Positions 21,638 through 34,195 of a stretch of 64,000 nucleotides of DNA are shown piece after piece. Position 1 is the stretch's first letter, and each line of letters starts with the position of its first letter. The translations under genes and the position numbers were made by a program. The notes under the pieces are model-generated. The model made no database searches and had not been told where the DNA came from. It saw only the letters and a program-made list of their open reading frames with translations. Origin of the DNA: Chlorella sorokiniana (taxonomy: Eukaryota > Chlorophyta > Trebouxiophyceae > Chlorellales > Chlorellaceae); NCBI GenBank assembly GCA_025917655.1, contig CP084611.1, forward strand, positions 2,604,001 to 2,668,000, written 5' to 3'.

Positions 21638-22204
21638 GTATAGTATATTATATGCAGTTGGTTGCCAGGCAGCACTCCCACCAAGCCGCCAGTACCAGTG
21701 GCAGGGGGGCCAGCAACCGCACATTCAAATGCGAGCCACAGCTGGTTTTCATGGGATTGCCTGTGGCAGCTGGCAGCCCTCCTGCGGCTGTGGAGCAGAT
21801 GTTGCAACACTTCTGCTCCACAGTCATGGGCCTGCAGGTCACGCCGCAGGTCCATTTTGTGCGTGGTGCGCATGCGCCGTGGGTGGGACGGCCTCAAAGC
21901 ACGGTGGTGGCTACCTTCAATATCTCTGAAGGACGCGCCATCCTCGCTGCTAAGAGGCACTTGCCCAGGGGGTGTTGGGTTAGCATCGACGTTACCCGTT
22001 CGCGGCAGGAACGGGCGGTGGGACACGCTGTGCGTATGTTGCGCAGGGCTGCCTCGCCGTACACAGTACGCCCGGCGGGCCGGCCACTTGCCTGGTGGGA
22101 TTCTGGTGCACGGCAGGCGGTGACAGGGAGTTGGGTGGTGCCACCCCCGCCACCGCCGCCGCCCCCGCCGCCCCCACCGCGCAGGGAGGCCCCCTCCCTG
22201 TTGT
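21638..22204 (+). pseudogene. LINE ORF1-like fragment
   Basis: A frame over about 21640-22190 reads PPAAVEQMLQHFCSTVMGLQ, VVATFNISEGRAILAAKRHL, SIDVTRSRQERAVGHAVRML and then a proline run encoded by (gcc)n. The pattern of hydrophobic strand, A-x2-L-A-x-K-x3-L, and DxT-x3-Q resembles the RRM-like core of LINE ORF1 proteins. It directly abuts the first LINE-B array unit. Which LINE family it belongs to cannot be told, and a cellular single-exon gene fragment is the alternative. Confidence 0.45.
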
Positions 22205-23279
22205 GTTATGTTACACGTGTTTAACGTCTGCCTTCGGGACAATCACTGTCCCTCGCAGACGGGGCATAGGGCCCATGCAACTCAGACGCAAACGGGCCCA
22301 TCCCTGTTGCAGCCGAAGCCAACAGACAGGAACGGGCTGGCCCTCGAAACCGGGAACTCATCAGGCCAGCAGCGCACGGGAGTCAAAGCCCGGGCCCGCG
22401 CACCCCCATCGCGACGAGGTGAAGATGCAAGATGCAGCACACGGGATGGCAAGCAAGCACGCAAGCAAAGCATGATGACAAGGATGCAAAGCGAGGCAAA
22501 CTGTGAAAGAGTCAGAAAAGGCAAGGAAGAATCCAACGCAAGCCGGGCACGGGCTGGCAGGGGCCGCGAGAACGGCGACGTAGGCCCACTCAAGCCGGGG
22601 TCGCCTCGCGGTGGGGCTGGGGCTCAGAATCGCTGCTGTGGGTGTCGTCTCCAGCCAACGACAGACGGTAGCAGCGGTGCACAAGCAAGGAACTGTGCCA
22701 AGGTTCCCTGCCCCGCCAACGGACCGCTGGGTGGACCCTGACCGACCCCCAAAAGGGACTCGCTGTAATCGGCTCGCAAGCGGGCATACTTTGGGCAGTC
22801 AAACACCATGTGATGCTCGTCCTCCACAGCACCCAACGAGCAGTGGGGGCAAATCCGGCTGGGCCTGTCCAACCCCTCACGCCGCCCAGTCTCCACCCGC
22901 AACCAATGACAGCCCGTGCGGAACCTGGCAAGGCTGGCCATGCGCACACGGCTGTCAACCTCGGTCAGGTACGATTGCGGGCGACGGCAGTACGTATCAC
23001 GCGTGAGCCCCCTCACACTAGCGCAGTAAAACTGCACTTTGGGCTGGGATGGTGCTCCCTGCAGGACGCCCTCGACGTAGGCCTCGTCAGCGAGGCTGCA
23101 CGCCTCGCCAACATCGACCTGGCAGGGCTCCCCACCATCAAGGGGACCCAACCCCAGGCTGCGAAGGTATCCTACAACCTGGGTCCCCCACGGCTGGCGG
23201 GCCACCCCACCCGCCCCACCGTGCGCCCGCAAAAGGTCTAACTGCTCAAAGAGTGCCCATTTGGTGACGCGCGTATCTG

Positions 23280-23464
23280 CGTACCACCCCCGTGACTGCA
23301 TGCCCCATCTTGCTGTCACATGCGCGTTCGCGCTGCTGTTTGGCTGCCTCATCGGTCATGATGCTTCGTGGCTTCGGCCTACCTACGCTTCTTGAGATCC
23401 CCCACGTCTCAAGTGTAAGAGCACCCCTCAAAAAAAAAAAAAAAAAAAAAAAAGAAAAAGAAAA
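23280..23464 (+). mobile_element. LINE-A 3' tail inside array unit 1
   Basis: About 185 bases ending in an A-rich tract, corresponding to the extreme 3' end of LINE-A. It is flanked by GACGCGCGTATCTG at 23266-23279 and 23465-23478. Array units without it have the single, unduplicated target. Confidence 0.93.
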
Positions 23465-25733
23465 GACGCGCGTATCTGGAAGGCCCACCAGCCTGTTCCA
23501 GAAACGGGTCACCAGCTTGCCCCAGTTATGTTATGTTACACGTGTTTAACGTCTGCCTTCGGGACAATCACTGTCCCTCGCAGACGGGGCATAGGGCCCA
23601 TGCAACTCAGACGCAAACGGGCCCATCCCTGTTGCAGCCGAAGCCAACAGACAGGAACGGGCTGGCCCTCGAAACCGGGAACTCATCAGGCCAGCAGCGC
23701 ACGGGAGTCAAAGCCCGGGCCCGCGCACCCCCATCGCGACGAGGTGAAGATGCAAGATGCAGCAAGCACACGGGATGGCAAGCAAGCACGCAAGCAAAGC
23801 ATGATGACAAGGATGCAAAGCGAGGCAAACTGTGAAAGAGTCAGGAAAGGCAAGGAAGAATCCAACGCAAGCCGGGCACGGGCTGGCAGAGGCCGCGAGA
23901 ACGGCGACGTAGGCCCACTCAAGCCGGGGTCGCCTCGCGGTGGGGCTGGGGCTCAGAATCGCTGCTGTGGGTGTCGTCTCCAGCCAACGACAGACGGTAG
24001 CAGCGGTGCACAAGCAAGGAACTGTGCCAAGGTTCCCTGCCCCGCCAACGGACCGCTGGGTGGACCCTGACCGACCCCCAAAAGGGACTCGCTGTAATCG
24101 GCTCGCAAGCGGGCATACTTTGGGCAGTCAAACACCATGTGATGCTCGTCCTCCACAGCACCCAACGAGCAGTGGGGGCAAATCCGGCTGGGCCTGTCCA
24201 ACCCCTCACGCCGCCCAGTCTCCACCCGCAACCAATGACAGCCCGTGCGGAACCTGGCAAGGCTGGCCATGCGCACACGGCTGTCAACCTCGGTCAGGTA
24301 CGATTGCGGGCGACGGCAGTACGTATCACGCGTGAGCCCCCCTCACACTAGCGCAGTAAAACTGCACTTTGGGCTGGGATGGTGCTCCCTGCAGGACGCC
24401 CTCGACGTAGGCCTCGTCAGCGAGGCTGCACGCCTCGCCAACATCGACCTGGCAGGGCTCCCCACCATCAAGGGGACCCAACCCCAGGCTGAAGGTATCC
24501 TACAACCTGGGTCCCCCACGGCTGGCGGGCCACCCCACCCGCCCCACCGTGCGCCCGCAAAAGGTCTAACTGCTCAAAGAGTGCCCATTTGGTGACGCGC
24601 GTATCTGGAAGGCCCACCAGCCTGTTCCAGAAACGGGTCACCAGCTTGCCCCAGTTATGTTATGTTACACGTGTTTAACGTCTGCCTTCGGGACAATCAC
24701 TGTCCCTCGCAGACGGGGCATAGGGCCCATGCAACTCAGACGCAAACGGGCCCATCCCTGTTGCAGCCGAAGCCAACAGACAGGAACGGGCTGGCCCTCG
24801 AAACCGGGAACTCATCAGGCCAGCAGCGCACGGGAGTCAAAGCCCGGGCCCGCGCACCCCCATCGCGACGAGGTGAAGATGCAAGATGCAGCACACGGGA
24901 TGGCAAGCAAGCACGCAAGCAAAGCATGATGACAAGGATGCAATGCGAGGCAAACTGTGAAAGAGTCAGAAAAGGCAAGGAAGAATCCAACGCAAGCCGG
25001 GCACGGGCTGGCAGGGGCCGCGAGAACGGCGACGTAGGCCCACTCAAGCCGGGGTCGCCTCGCGGTGGGGCTGGGGCTCAGAATCGCTGCTGTGGGTGTC
25101 GTCTCCAGCCAACGACAGACGGTAGCAGCGGTGCACAAGCAAGGAACTGTGCCAAGGTTCCCTGCCCCGCCAACGGACCGCTGGGTGGACCCTGACCGAC
25201 CCCCAAAAGGGACTCGCTGTAATCGGCTCGCAAGCGGGCATACTTTGGGCAGTCAAACACCATGTGATGCTCGTCCTCCACAGCACCCAACGAGCAGTGG
25301 GGGCAAATCCGGCTGGGCCTGTCCAACCCCTCACGCCGCCCAGTCTCCACCCGCAACCAATGACAGCCCGTGCGGAACCTGGCAAGGCTGGCCATGCGCA
25401 CACGGCTGTCAACCTCGGTCAGGTACGATTGCGGGCGACGGCAGTACGTATCACGCGTGAGCCCCCTCACACTAGCGCAGTAAAACTGCACTTTGGGCTG
25501 GGATGGTGCTCCCTGCAGGACGCCCTCGACGTAGGCCTCGTCAGCGAGGCTGCACGCCTCGCCAACATCGACCTGGCAGGGCTCCCCACCATCAAGGGGA
25601 CCCAACCCCAGGCTGCGAAGGTATCCTACAACCTGGGTCCCCCACGGCTGGCGGGCCACCCCACCCGCCCCACCGTGCGCCCGCAAAAGGTCTAACTGCT
25701 CAAAGAGTGCCCATTTGGTGACGCGCGTATCTG

Positions 25734-25917
25734 CGTACCACCCCGTGACTGCATGCCCCATCTTGCTGTCACATGCGCGTTCGCAGCTGCTGTTTGGCTG
25801 CCTCATCGGTCATGATGCTTCGTGGCTTCGGCCACCTACGCTTCTTGAGATCCCCCACGTCTCAAGTGTAAGAGCACCCCCCAAAAAAAAAAAAAAAAAA
25901 AAAAAAGAAAAAGAAAA
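25734..25917 (+). mobile_element. LINE-A 3' tail inside array unit 3
   Basis: Same 5' truncation point, same A-tract with aagaaaaagaaaa, and same 14-base target duplication (25720-25733 and 25918-25931) as the insertion in unit 1. This is one event copied with its host unit, not two insertions. Confidence 0.93.
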
Positions 25918-28900
25918 GACGCGCGTATCTGGAAGGCCCACCAGCCTGTTCCAGAAACGGGTCACCAGCTTGCCCCAGTTATGTTATGTTACACGTGTTT
26001 AACGTCTGCCTTCGGGACAATCACTGTCCCTCGCAGACGGGGCATAGGGCCCATGCAACTCAGACGCAAACGGGCCCATCCCTGTTGCAGCCGAAGCCAA
26101 CAGACAGGAACGGGCTGGCCCTCGAAACCGGGAACTCATCAGGCCAGCAGCGCACGGGAGTCAAAGCCCGGGCCCGCGCACCCCATCGCGACGAGGTGAA
26201 GATGCAAGATGCAGCAAGCACACGGGATGGCAAGCAAGCACGCAAGCAAAGCATGATGACAAGGATGCAAAGCGAGGCAAACTGTGAAAGAGTCAGGAAA
26301 GGCAAGGAAGAATCCAACGCAAGCCGGGCACGGGCTGGCAGAGGCCGCGAGAACGGCGACGTAGGCCCACTCAAGCCGGGGTCGCCTCGCGGTGGGGCTG
26401 GGGCTCAGAATCGCTGCTGTGGGTGTCGTCTCCAGCCAACGACAGACGGTAGCAGCGGTGCACAAGCAAGGAACTGTGCCAAGGTTCCCTGCCCCGCCAA
26501 CGGACCGCTGGGTGGACCCTGACCGACCCCCAAAAGGGACTCGCTGTAATCGGCTCGCAAGCGGGCATACTTTGGGCAGTCAAACACCATGTGATGCTCG
26601 TCCTCCACAGCACCCAACGAGCAGTGGGGGCAAATCCGGCTGGGCCTGTCCAACCCCTCACGCCGCCCAGTCTCCACCCGCAACCAATGACAGCCCGTGC
26701 GGAACCTGGCAAGGCTGGCCATGCGCACACGGCTGTCAACCTCGGTCAGGTACGATTGCGGGCGACGGCAGTACGTATCACGCGTGAGCCCCCTCACACT
26801 AGCGCAGTAAAACTGCACTTTGGGCTGGGATGGTGCTCCCTGCAGGACGCCCTCGACGTAGGCCTCGTCAGCGAGGCTGCACGCCCGCCAACATCGACCT
26901 GGCAGGGCTCCCCACCATCAAGGGGACCCAACCCCAGGCTGCGAAGGTATCCTACAACCTGGGTCCCCCACGGCTGGCGGGCCACCCCACCCGCCCCACC
27001 GTGCGCCCGCAAAGGTCTAACTGCTCAAAGAGTGCCCATTTGGTGACGCGCGTATCTGGAAGGCCCACCAGCCTGTTCCAGAAACGGGTCACCAGCTTGC
27101 CCCAGTTATGTTATGTTACACGTGTTTAACGTCTGCCTTCGGGACAATCACTGTCCCTCGCAGACGGGGCATAGGGCCCATGCAACTCAGACGCAAACGG
27201 GCCCATCCCTGTTGCAGCCGAAGCCAACAGACAGGAACGGGCTGGCCCTCGAAACCGGGAACTCATCAGGCCAGCAGCGCACGGGAGTCAAAGCCCGGGC
27301 CCGCGCACCCCCATCGCGACGAGGTGAAGATGCAAGATGCAGCAAGCACACGGGATGGCAAGCAAGCACGCAAGCAAAGCATGATGACAAGGATGCAAAG
27401 CGAGGCAAACTGTGAAAGAGTCAGAAAAGGCAAGGAAGAATCCAACGCAAGCCGGGCACGGGCTGGCAGAGGCCGCGAGAACGGCGACGTAGGCCCACTC
27501 AAGCCGGGGTCGCCTCGCGGTGGGGCTGGGGCTCAGAATCGCTGCTGTGGGTGTCGTCTCCAGCCAACGACAGACGGTAGCAGCGGTGCACAAGCAAGGA
27601 ACTGTGCCAAGGTTCCCTGCCCCGCCAACGGACCGCTGGGCGGACCCTGACCGACCCCCAAAAGGGACTCGCTGTAATCGGCTCGCAAGCGGGCATACTT
27701 TGGGCAGTCAAACACCATGTGATGCTCGTCCTCCACAGCACCCAACGAGCAGTGGGGGCAAATCCGGCTGGGCCTGTCCAACCCCTCACGCCGCCCAGTC
27801 TCCACCCGCAACCAATGACAGCCCGTGCGGAACCTGGCAAGGCTGGCCATGCGCACACGGCTGTCAACCTCGGTCAGGTACGATTGCGGGCGACGGCAGT
27901 ACGTATCACGCGTGAGCCCCCCTCACACTAGCGCAGTAAAACTGCACTTTGGGCTGGGATGGTGCTCCCTGCAGGACGCCCTCGACGTAGGCCTCGTCAG
28001 CGAGGCTGCACGCCCGCCAACATCGACCTGGCAGGGCTCCCCACCATCAAGGGGACCCAACCCCAGGCTGCGAAGGTATCCTACAACCTGGGTCCCCACG
28101 GCTGGCGGGCCACCCCACCCGCCCCACCGTGCGCCCGCAAAAGGTCTAACTGCTCAAAGAGTGCCCATTTGGTGACGCGCGTATCTGGAAGGCCCACCAG
28201 CCTGTTCCAGAAACGGGTCACCAGCTTGCCCCAGTTATGTTATGTTACACGTGTTTAACGTCTGCCTTCGGGACAATCACTGTCCCTCGCAGACGGGGCA
28301 TAGGGCCCATGCAACTCAGACGCAAACGGGCCCATCCCTGTTGCAGCCGAAGCCAACAGACAGGAACGGGCTGGCCCTCGAAACCGGGAACTCATCAGGC
28401 CAGCAGCGCACGGGAGTCAAAGCCCGGGCCCGCGCACCCCCATCGCGACGAGGTGAAGATGCAAGATGCAGCAAGCACACGGGATGGCAAGCAAGCACGC
28501 AAGCAAAGCATGATGACAAGGATGCAAAGCGAGGCAAACTGTGAAAGAGTCAGAAAAGGCAAGGAAGAATCCAACGCAAGCCGGGCACGGGCTGGCAGGG
28601 GCCGCGAGAACGGCGACGTAGGCCCACTCAAGCCGGGGTCGCCTCGCGGTGGGGCTGGGGCTCAGAATCGCTGCTGTGGGTGTCGTCTCCAGCCAACGAC
28701 AGACGGTAGCAGCGGTGCACAAGCAAGGAACTGTGCCAAGGTTCCCTGCCCCGCCAACGGACCGCTGGGCGGACCCTGACCGACCCCCAAAAGGGACTCG
28801 CTGTAATCGGCTCGCAAGCGGGCATACTTTGGGCAGTCAAACACCATGTGATGCTCGTCCTCCACAGCACCCAACGAGCAGTGGGGGCAAATCCGGCTGG

Positions 28901-30163
28901 GCCTGTCCAACCCCTCACGCCGCCCAGTCTCCACCCGCAACCAATGACAGCCCGTGCGGAACCTGGCAAGGCTGGCCATGCGCACACGGCTGTCAACCTC
29001 GGTCAGGTACGATTGCGGGCGACGGCAGTACGTATCACGCGTGAGCCCCCCTCACACTAGCGCAGTAAAACTGCACTTTGGGCTGGGATGGTGCTCCCTG
29101 CAGGACGCCCTCGACGTAGGCCTCGTCAGCGAGGCTGCACGCCTCGCCAACATCGACCTGGCAGGGCTCCCCACCATCAAGGGGACCCAACCCCAGGCTG
29201 CGAAGGTATCCTACAACCTGGGTCCCCCACGGCTGGCGGGCCACCCCACCCGCCCCACCGTGCGCCCGCAAAAGGTCTAACTGCTCAAAGAGTGCCCATT
29301 TGGTGACGCGCGTATCTGGAAGGCCCACCAGCCTGTTCCAGAAACGGGTCACCAGCTTGCCCCAGTTATGTTATGTTACACGTGTTTAACGTCTGCCTTC
29401 GGGACAATCACTGTCCCTCGCAGACGGGGCATAGGGCCCATGCAACTCAGACGCAAACGGGCCCATCCCTGTTGCAGCCGAAGCCAACAGACAGGAACGG
29501 GCTGGCCCTCGAAACCGGGAACTCATCAGGCCAGCAGCGCACGGGAGTCAAAGCCCGGGCCCGCGCACCCCATCGCGACGAGGTGAAGATGCAAGATGCA
29601 GCAAGCACACGGGATGGCAAGCAAGCACGCAAGCAAAGCATGATGACAAGGATGCAAAGCGAGGCAAACTGTGAAAGAGTCAGGAAAGGCAAGGAAGAAT
29701 CCAACGCAAGCCGGGCACGGGCTGGCAGAGGCCGCGAGAACGGCGACGTAGGCCCACTCAAGCCGGGGTCGCCTCGCGGTGGGGCTGGGGCTCAGAATCG
29801 CTGCTGTGGGTGTCGTCTCCAGCCAACGACAGACGGTAGCAGCGGTGCACAAGCAAGGAACTGTGCCAAGGTTCCCTGCCCCGCCAACGGACCGCTGGGC
29901 GGACTCTGACCGACCCCAAAAAGGGACTCACTGTAATCGGCTCGCAAGCGGGCATACTTTGGGCAGTCAAACACCATGTGATGCTCGTCCTCCACAGCAC
30001 CCAACGAGCAGTGGGGGCAAATCCGGCTGGGCCTGTCCAACCCCTCACGCCGCCCAGTCTCCACCCGCAACCAATGACAGCCCGTGCGGAACCTGGCAAG
30101 GCTGGCCATGCGCACACGGCTGTCAACCTCGGTCAGGTACGATTGCGGGCGACGGCAGTACGT

Positions 30164-31500
30164 TTTTTTTTTTTTTTTTTTTGAGGGGGTGCTCTAACAC
30201 TTGAGACGTGGGGGATCTCAAGAAGCGTAGGTAGGCCGAAGCCACGAAGCATCATGACCGATGAGGCAGCCAAACAGCAGCGCGAACGCGCATGTGACAG
30301 CAAGATGGGGCATGCAGTCACGGGGGTGGTACGCAGATTTTTTTTTTTTTTTGTTATGTGTGTGTATGTGTGTTCGGTATGTCGCTGTGAAAGCAGATGA
30401 AACGCGAGATCCCGGCAACCGCCAGACTGGGGCAGGCAGCGGCACAACAGGGCAAGGCAAAGAACTGAAAGACCCGAGGCGAGGATGGAGCAACCCACCA
30501 CGGAAGAGACGCAAAGGCAACCAGGCCAAGACAAAAAAAAAAAAAGGGGGGCGTACTGGGACAGGGAGAAGGGGGGCGTCCAGGAGGGGGCAGGCTAAGA
30601 AAAGGAGGGGAGCCATGGAAAGGGAAGGTGCAAGCCACTCAGAAAGGGGCGAGGAAATCGAGTGTGGAAGCGTGCTGGAGGGAGCCATGGGAACAGGGAC
30701 AAGTCAACGCAGGAGCCGAGCGCTGGGGAACCGTCAGCCAATGGATGCAAAGAGCAAGGACGGGGCAAGCCGAGGGCTGGCGGGCACACGACTACCGACA
30801 GCAAGGGCATGTACGCGCTCCGCAGGTGTGCCTGCCGGCCCGCTAGGACCGGCAGCGCGGGTGCCGCAAGGCAAGCCGGGGGGGGGCGGCGGACCCCCGC
30901 CGGCACGTTGCCACACACGGTGGCGAACGCCCACCACCCGCCGCGCCACTACACACGCACTTGCCGCCATCGCCGCTGCCGCTGCCGGCCGCCCAACTGC
31001 CGCCGCCTGCAAGAATGGAAGGAGCCCCAGCAGCGCGCATGTAAAGATGAACAGAAGTCAGGCTGTATCGCATGGCCCAAAAGGGAGTGGAAGCAGCACG
31101 GTCGAGTATAAAAATAACAAGAAGGCCGCTGAGGCCGTGGGAAAGCGCCCCGCAAAGAAGAGGAGGGCCCCAGCCAGAAAAGGGCAGGGCGGAGAGTTAA
31201 CCGACGCCCGCGCGTGGTGCAGCCCGTGCCATTGCTGCCCCGCCGCTTGAAGGGGCCGCCCCGCCTTCACGCCCCACACTCAGCAGCGGCCCCGCAGGAG
31301 GGAGAGCCGCAGGTGAGGCTCCACCAGGGCGAGCGGAGGCAAAGGAGAGCTGCAGGCGTGGAGGGGGCAAGGGACCAAGGCAGGACGCAGGGGCAATTGC
31401 AGGCACCCGAGACGCAGAAGGGTCCTCCGCTGGCGCGGCCACCGGGTGGGACAGGCTGAAGCGCAACCGCACAGCACCCGCCTCCACAACACAAAGCGCA
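30164..31500 (-). mobile_element. LINE-A 5'-truncated copy, 1.34 kb
   Basis: Poly(T) at about 30164-30182, then sequence nearly identical to 8430-9742, including the C-terminal end of ORF2 on the minus strand. It interrupts array unit 7. At the other end (31500) it meets the longer LINE-B copy. I could not find a matching target duplication, so the right junction may be rearranged. Confidence 0.88.
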
Positions 31501-34083
31501 CAACCCCTTGCCCCTTTGCCTTCCCATGAGAGCTCTGGCCACACTCAACCCTTGCCCGCAAACAACCCACCCATCCATTCGCAACCGAATGAGGTCAGCA
31601 CTGCGCCCCAGTCCTTTGATGGGCCCTTCACCGCAGCTGAGGTGCGAGCTGCCGTCCCCGCCTCAAACAGCGAGCCGCCGTGACAGGCTTTGAGCAGGCT
31701 GACATCCTGAAGGGGGATGTGACGCATTGGCTACTGCCATAGCAGCTGTCTTCAATGCCTGCCGTCGCCTTGGCACGATGTCGGTCCTTGCTGTGAGTGC
31801 AATCACTCCCATACTCAAGGCCGGTGATCCGTTGGAGCCTGGCAACTACAGGGGCATTGCAGTTGGCACGTTGCTGGCAAAGCTATATGCCGTCTTGGTG
31901 AACAAGAGGGTCACGGACTGGGCGGAGGGGGCAGGCCTGAGAGCTGCAGGCCAAGCAGGGTTCCGGAAGGACCACCGGACCGCTGACCAGATTCTCGTGT
32001 TGCGCACGCTGATTGAATCCGCTCGGGCACGGGGTGCGCCCTTGTTCACTTGCTTTGTGGATTTCAAGAAAGCGTACGACTTGGTGGATAGGAGGTTGCT
32101 CTGGGACAAGCTTGCGCGCCGTGGGGTGCCCACGGCGGTGCTTGATGCGGTGAAGGCATTGTACGGGGATGTGCCCATGTGTGTCCGCACGCACGGGGGC
32201 CTCACTCTTTGTTCCAATCCTCCATTGGCGTCAAGCAAGGGTGCCCGCTGAGCCCCACTTTGTTTGGCTTGTTTCTGGATGACCTTGAGCAGTGGGTGAT
32301 GAGTGCGGATGGGGTTGAGCTGCCCACCCTGCGTGGTCACAGGGTCCCTCCGTTGTTGTATGCTGACGACTTGCTGCTCGTGTCCGTTACGGCAGCAGGG
32401 CTTCAAGCACAGCTGGGGGTGCTAGAGCGGTACTGTGAGCGTTGGGGCCTGACCGTTAATGTTGAGAAGACCAAGGTGGTGGTCTTCCCCGCCTCTTCTC
32501 GCGTGGCGGCAAGGCCAGCACCACGCCTCACGTACCGGGGGAGCGGCTGGCCACCGCCCCCTCCTTTAGGTACCTTGGGGTGGAGGTACATCAGCTACAC
32601 GCGTTTGGGCCCTTTGCCTGCGCAGAGTTGGGCAGGGCGGGCCTACGGGCCTTGCACGCCATGCGGCGCAAGCTCTCGCACATTGGCACGTCTGACTTTG
32701 GGTTGCAAAGGCGGCTTTTCCAGGCTTTGGTGCTGCCTGTGGTGTCGTACGGCTGCGAGGTGTGGGTGCCGCAGTTCTTGCGAGGGGGTGGGGAGAATGC
32801 TTCCGAGCGGCTCTTGCGCTCAATCTTGCGGCACGCGATGGGGCGCCTGCCGCAAAGCACCCCGCTCCTGTGGTGTTGGCCGAGGCAGGGTTTTACCCCT
32901 TGCCACTCACTGGGGCAAGCTGGTGACCCGTTTCTGGAACAGGCTGGTGGGCCTCCCAGATACGCGCGTCACCAAGTGGGCGCTCTTTGAGCAGTTAGAC
33001 CTTTGCGGGCGCACGGTGGGGCGGGTGGGGTGGCCCGCCAGCCGTGGGAGACGCAGGTTGTAGGATACCTTCGCAGCCTGGGGTTGGGCCCCCTTGATGG
33101 TGGGGAGCCCTGCCAGGTGGGTGTTGGCGAGGCGTGCAGCCTCGCTGACAAGGCCTACGTCGAGGGCGTCCTGCAGGGGGCACCATCCCAGCCCAAAGTG
33201 CAGTTTTACTGCGCTAGTGTGAGGGGGGCTCACGCGTGATACGTACTTCCGTCGCCCGCAACCGTACCTGACCGAGGTTGACAGCCGTGCGCGCATGGCC
33301 AGCCTGGCCAGGTTCCGCACGGGCTGTCATTGGTTGCGGGTGGAGACTGGGCGGCGTGAGGGGTTGGACAGGCCCAGCCGGACATGCCTTCACTGCTCGT
33401 TGGGTGCTGTGGAGGACGAGCATCACATGGTGTTTGACTGCCCAAAGTATGCCCGCCAGCGAGCCGTTTACAGTGAGTCCCTTTTGGGGTCGGTCAGGGT
33501 CCGCCCAGCCGTCAGTTGGCGGGGCAGGGAACATTGGCACAGTTCCTTGCGCAGGATCCGGTGGCGGTGGCTAGCTTTGTGCACCATTGCTACCGTCTGT
33601 CGTTAGCTGGAGACGACACCCACAGCAGCGAGTCTGAGCCCCAGCCCCAGCGCGAGGCGACCCCGGCTTGAGTGGGCCCACGTCGCCGTTCTCGCGGCCC
33701 CTACCAGCCCGTGCCCGGCTTGCGTTGGATTCTTCCTTGCCTTTTCTGACTCTTTCACAGTTTTTCCTTGCGTTGCATCCTGTCATCGTGCTTGCGTGCA
33801 TGGTTGCTTGCCATCCCGCGTGCTTGCTGCATCTTGCATCTTCACCTCGGCGCGATGGGGGTGCGCGGGCCCGGGCTTTGACTCCCGTGCGCTGCTGGCC
33901 TGATGAGTTCCCGGTTTCGAGGGCCAGCCCGTTCCTGTCTGCTGCCTCCGGCTGCAGCAGGGATGGGCCCATTTGAGACGCAAATTTGCGTCTGAGTTGC
34001 ATGGGCCCTATGCCCCGTCTGCGAGGGACAGTGATTGTCCCGAAGGCAGACGTTAAACACGTGTAACATAACATAACATAACA
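31501..34083 (+). mobile_element. LINE-B: non-LTR retrotransposon, 5'-truncated, with reverse transcriptase
   Basis: Plus-strand reverse transcriptase in 31690-32540: ITPILKAGDPLEPGNYRGIA, AGQAGFRKDHRTADQI, CFVDFKKAYDLVDRRLLW, then in the next frame GVKQGCPLSPTLFGLFLDDL and LLYADDLLLVS. The thumb and C-terminal region follow (32540-33640) with CLHCSLGAVEDEHHMVFDCP. About 430 bp of 3' untranslated sequence ends in GGGACAGTGATTGTCCC and (ATAAC)n near 34030-34082. This is the parent type of the array units, in the opposite orientation. No endonuclease is present because the 5' part is missing. Several frame changes break the ORF. The clade is not certain; RTE-X and Dualen/RandI are candidates. 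Confidence 0.88.
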
Positions 34084-34195
34084 AAGCTAGCCACCGCCAC
34101 CGGATCCTGCTCAAGGAACCGTGCCAAGGTTCCTCGCCCGGCCAACGGACCGCTTGGGGAACCCTGACCGACCCCAGAAAGGGATTCACTGAAGG
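34084..34195 (-). repeat. Short inverted LINE-B fragment
   Basis: Matches, in opposite orientation to its neighbour, the part of the array unit containing ctcaaggaaccgtgccaagg and ccctgaccgacccc. About 110 bases with no coding content. Confidence 0.75.

Larger units (their letters stand above)
22205..30163 (-). repeat. Tandem array of seven ~1.13-kb LINE-B 3'-end units
   Basis: Head-to-tail units start near 22205, 23525, 24654, 25978, 27105, 28234 and 29365, spaced about 1127-1131 bp, or about 1320 bp where a LINE-A tail is inserted. The last unit is cut at 30163. On the minus strand every unit starts at the same internal point (a frame reading GKLVTRFWNRLVGLPDTR), runs through the C-terminal part of LINE-B ORF2 with the zinc motif CPHC...HH...C, then the 3' untranslated region and the (ATAAC)n tail, and meets the next unit. 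Units are roughly 98-99% alike. Identical breakpoints fit amplification by unequal exchange better than repeated independent insertion. Confidence 0.95.

Noticed and set aside
22205-30163. Repeated + strand frames of 131 and 180 residues, seven times over, as a gene family
   Set aside because: They are antisense or untranslated parts of LINE-B units. The only protein-like frame in each unit is the minus-strand zinc-motif C-terminus.
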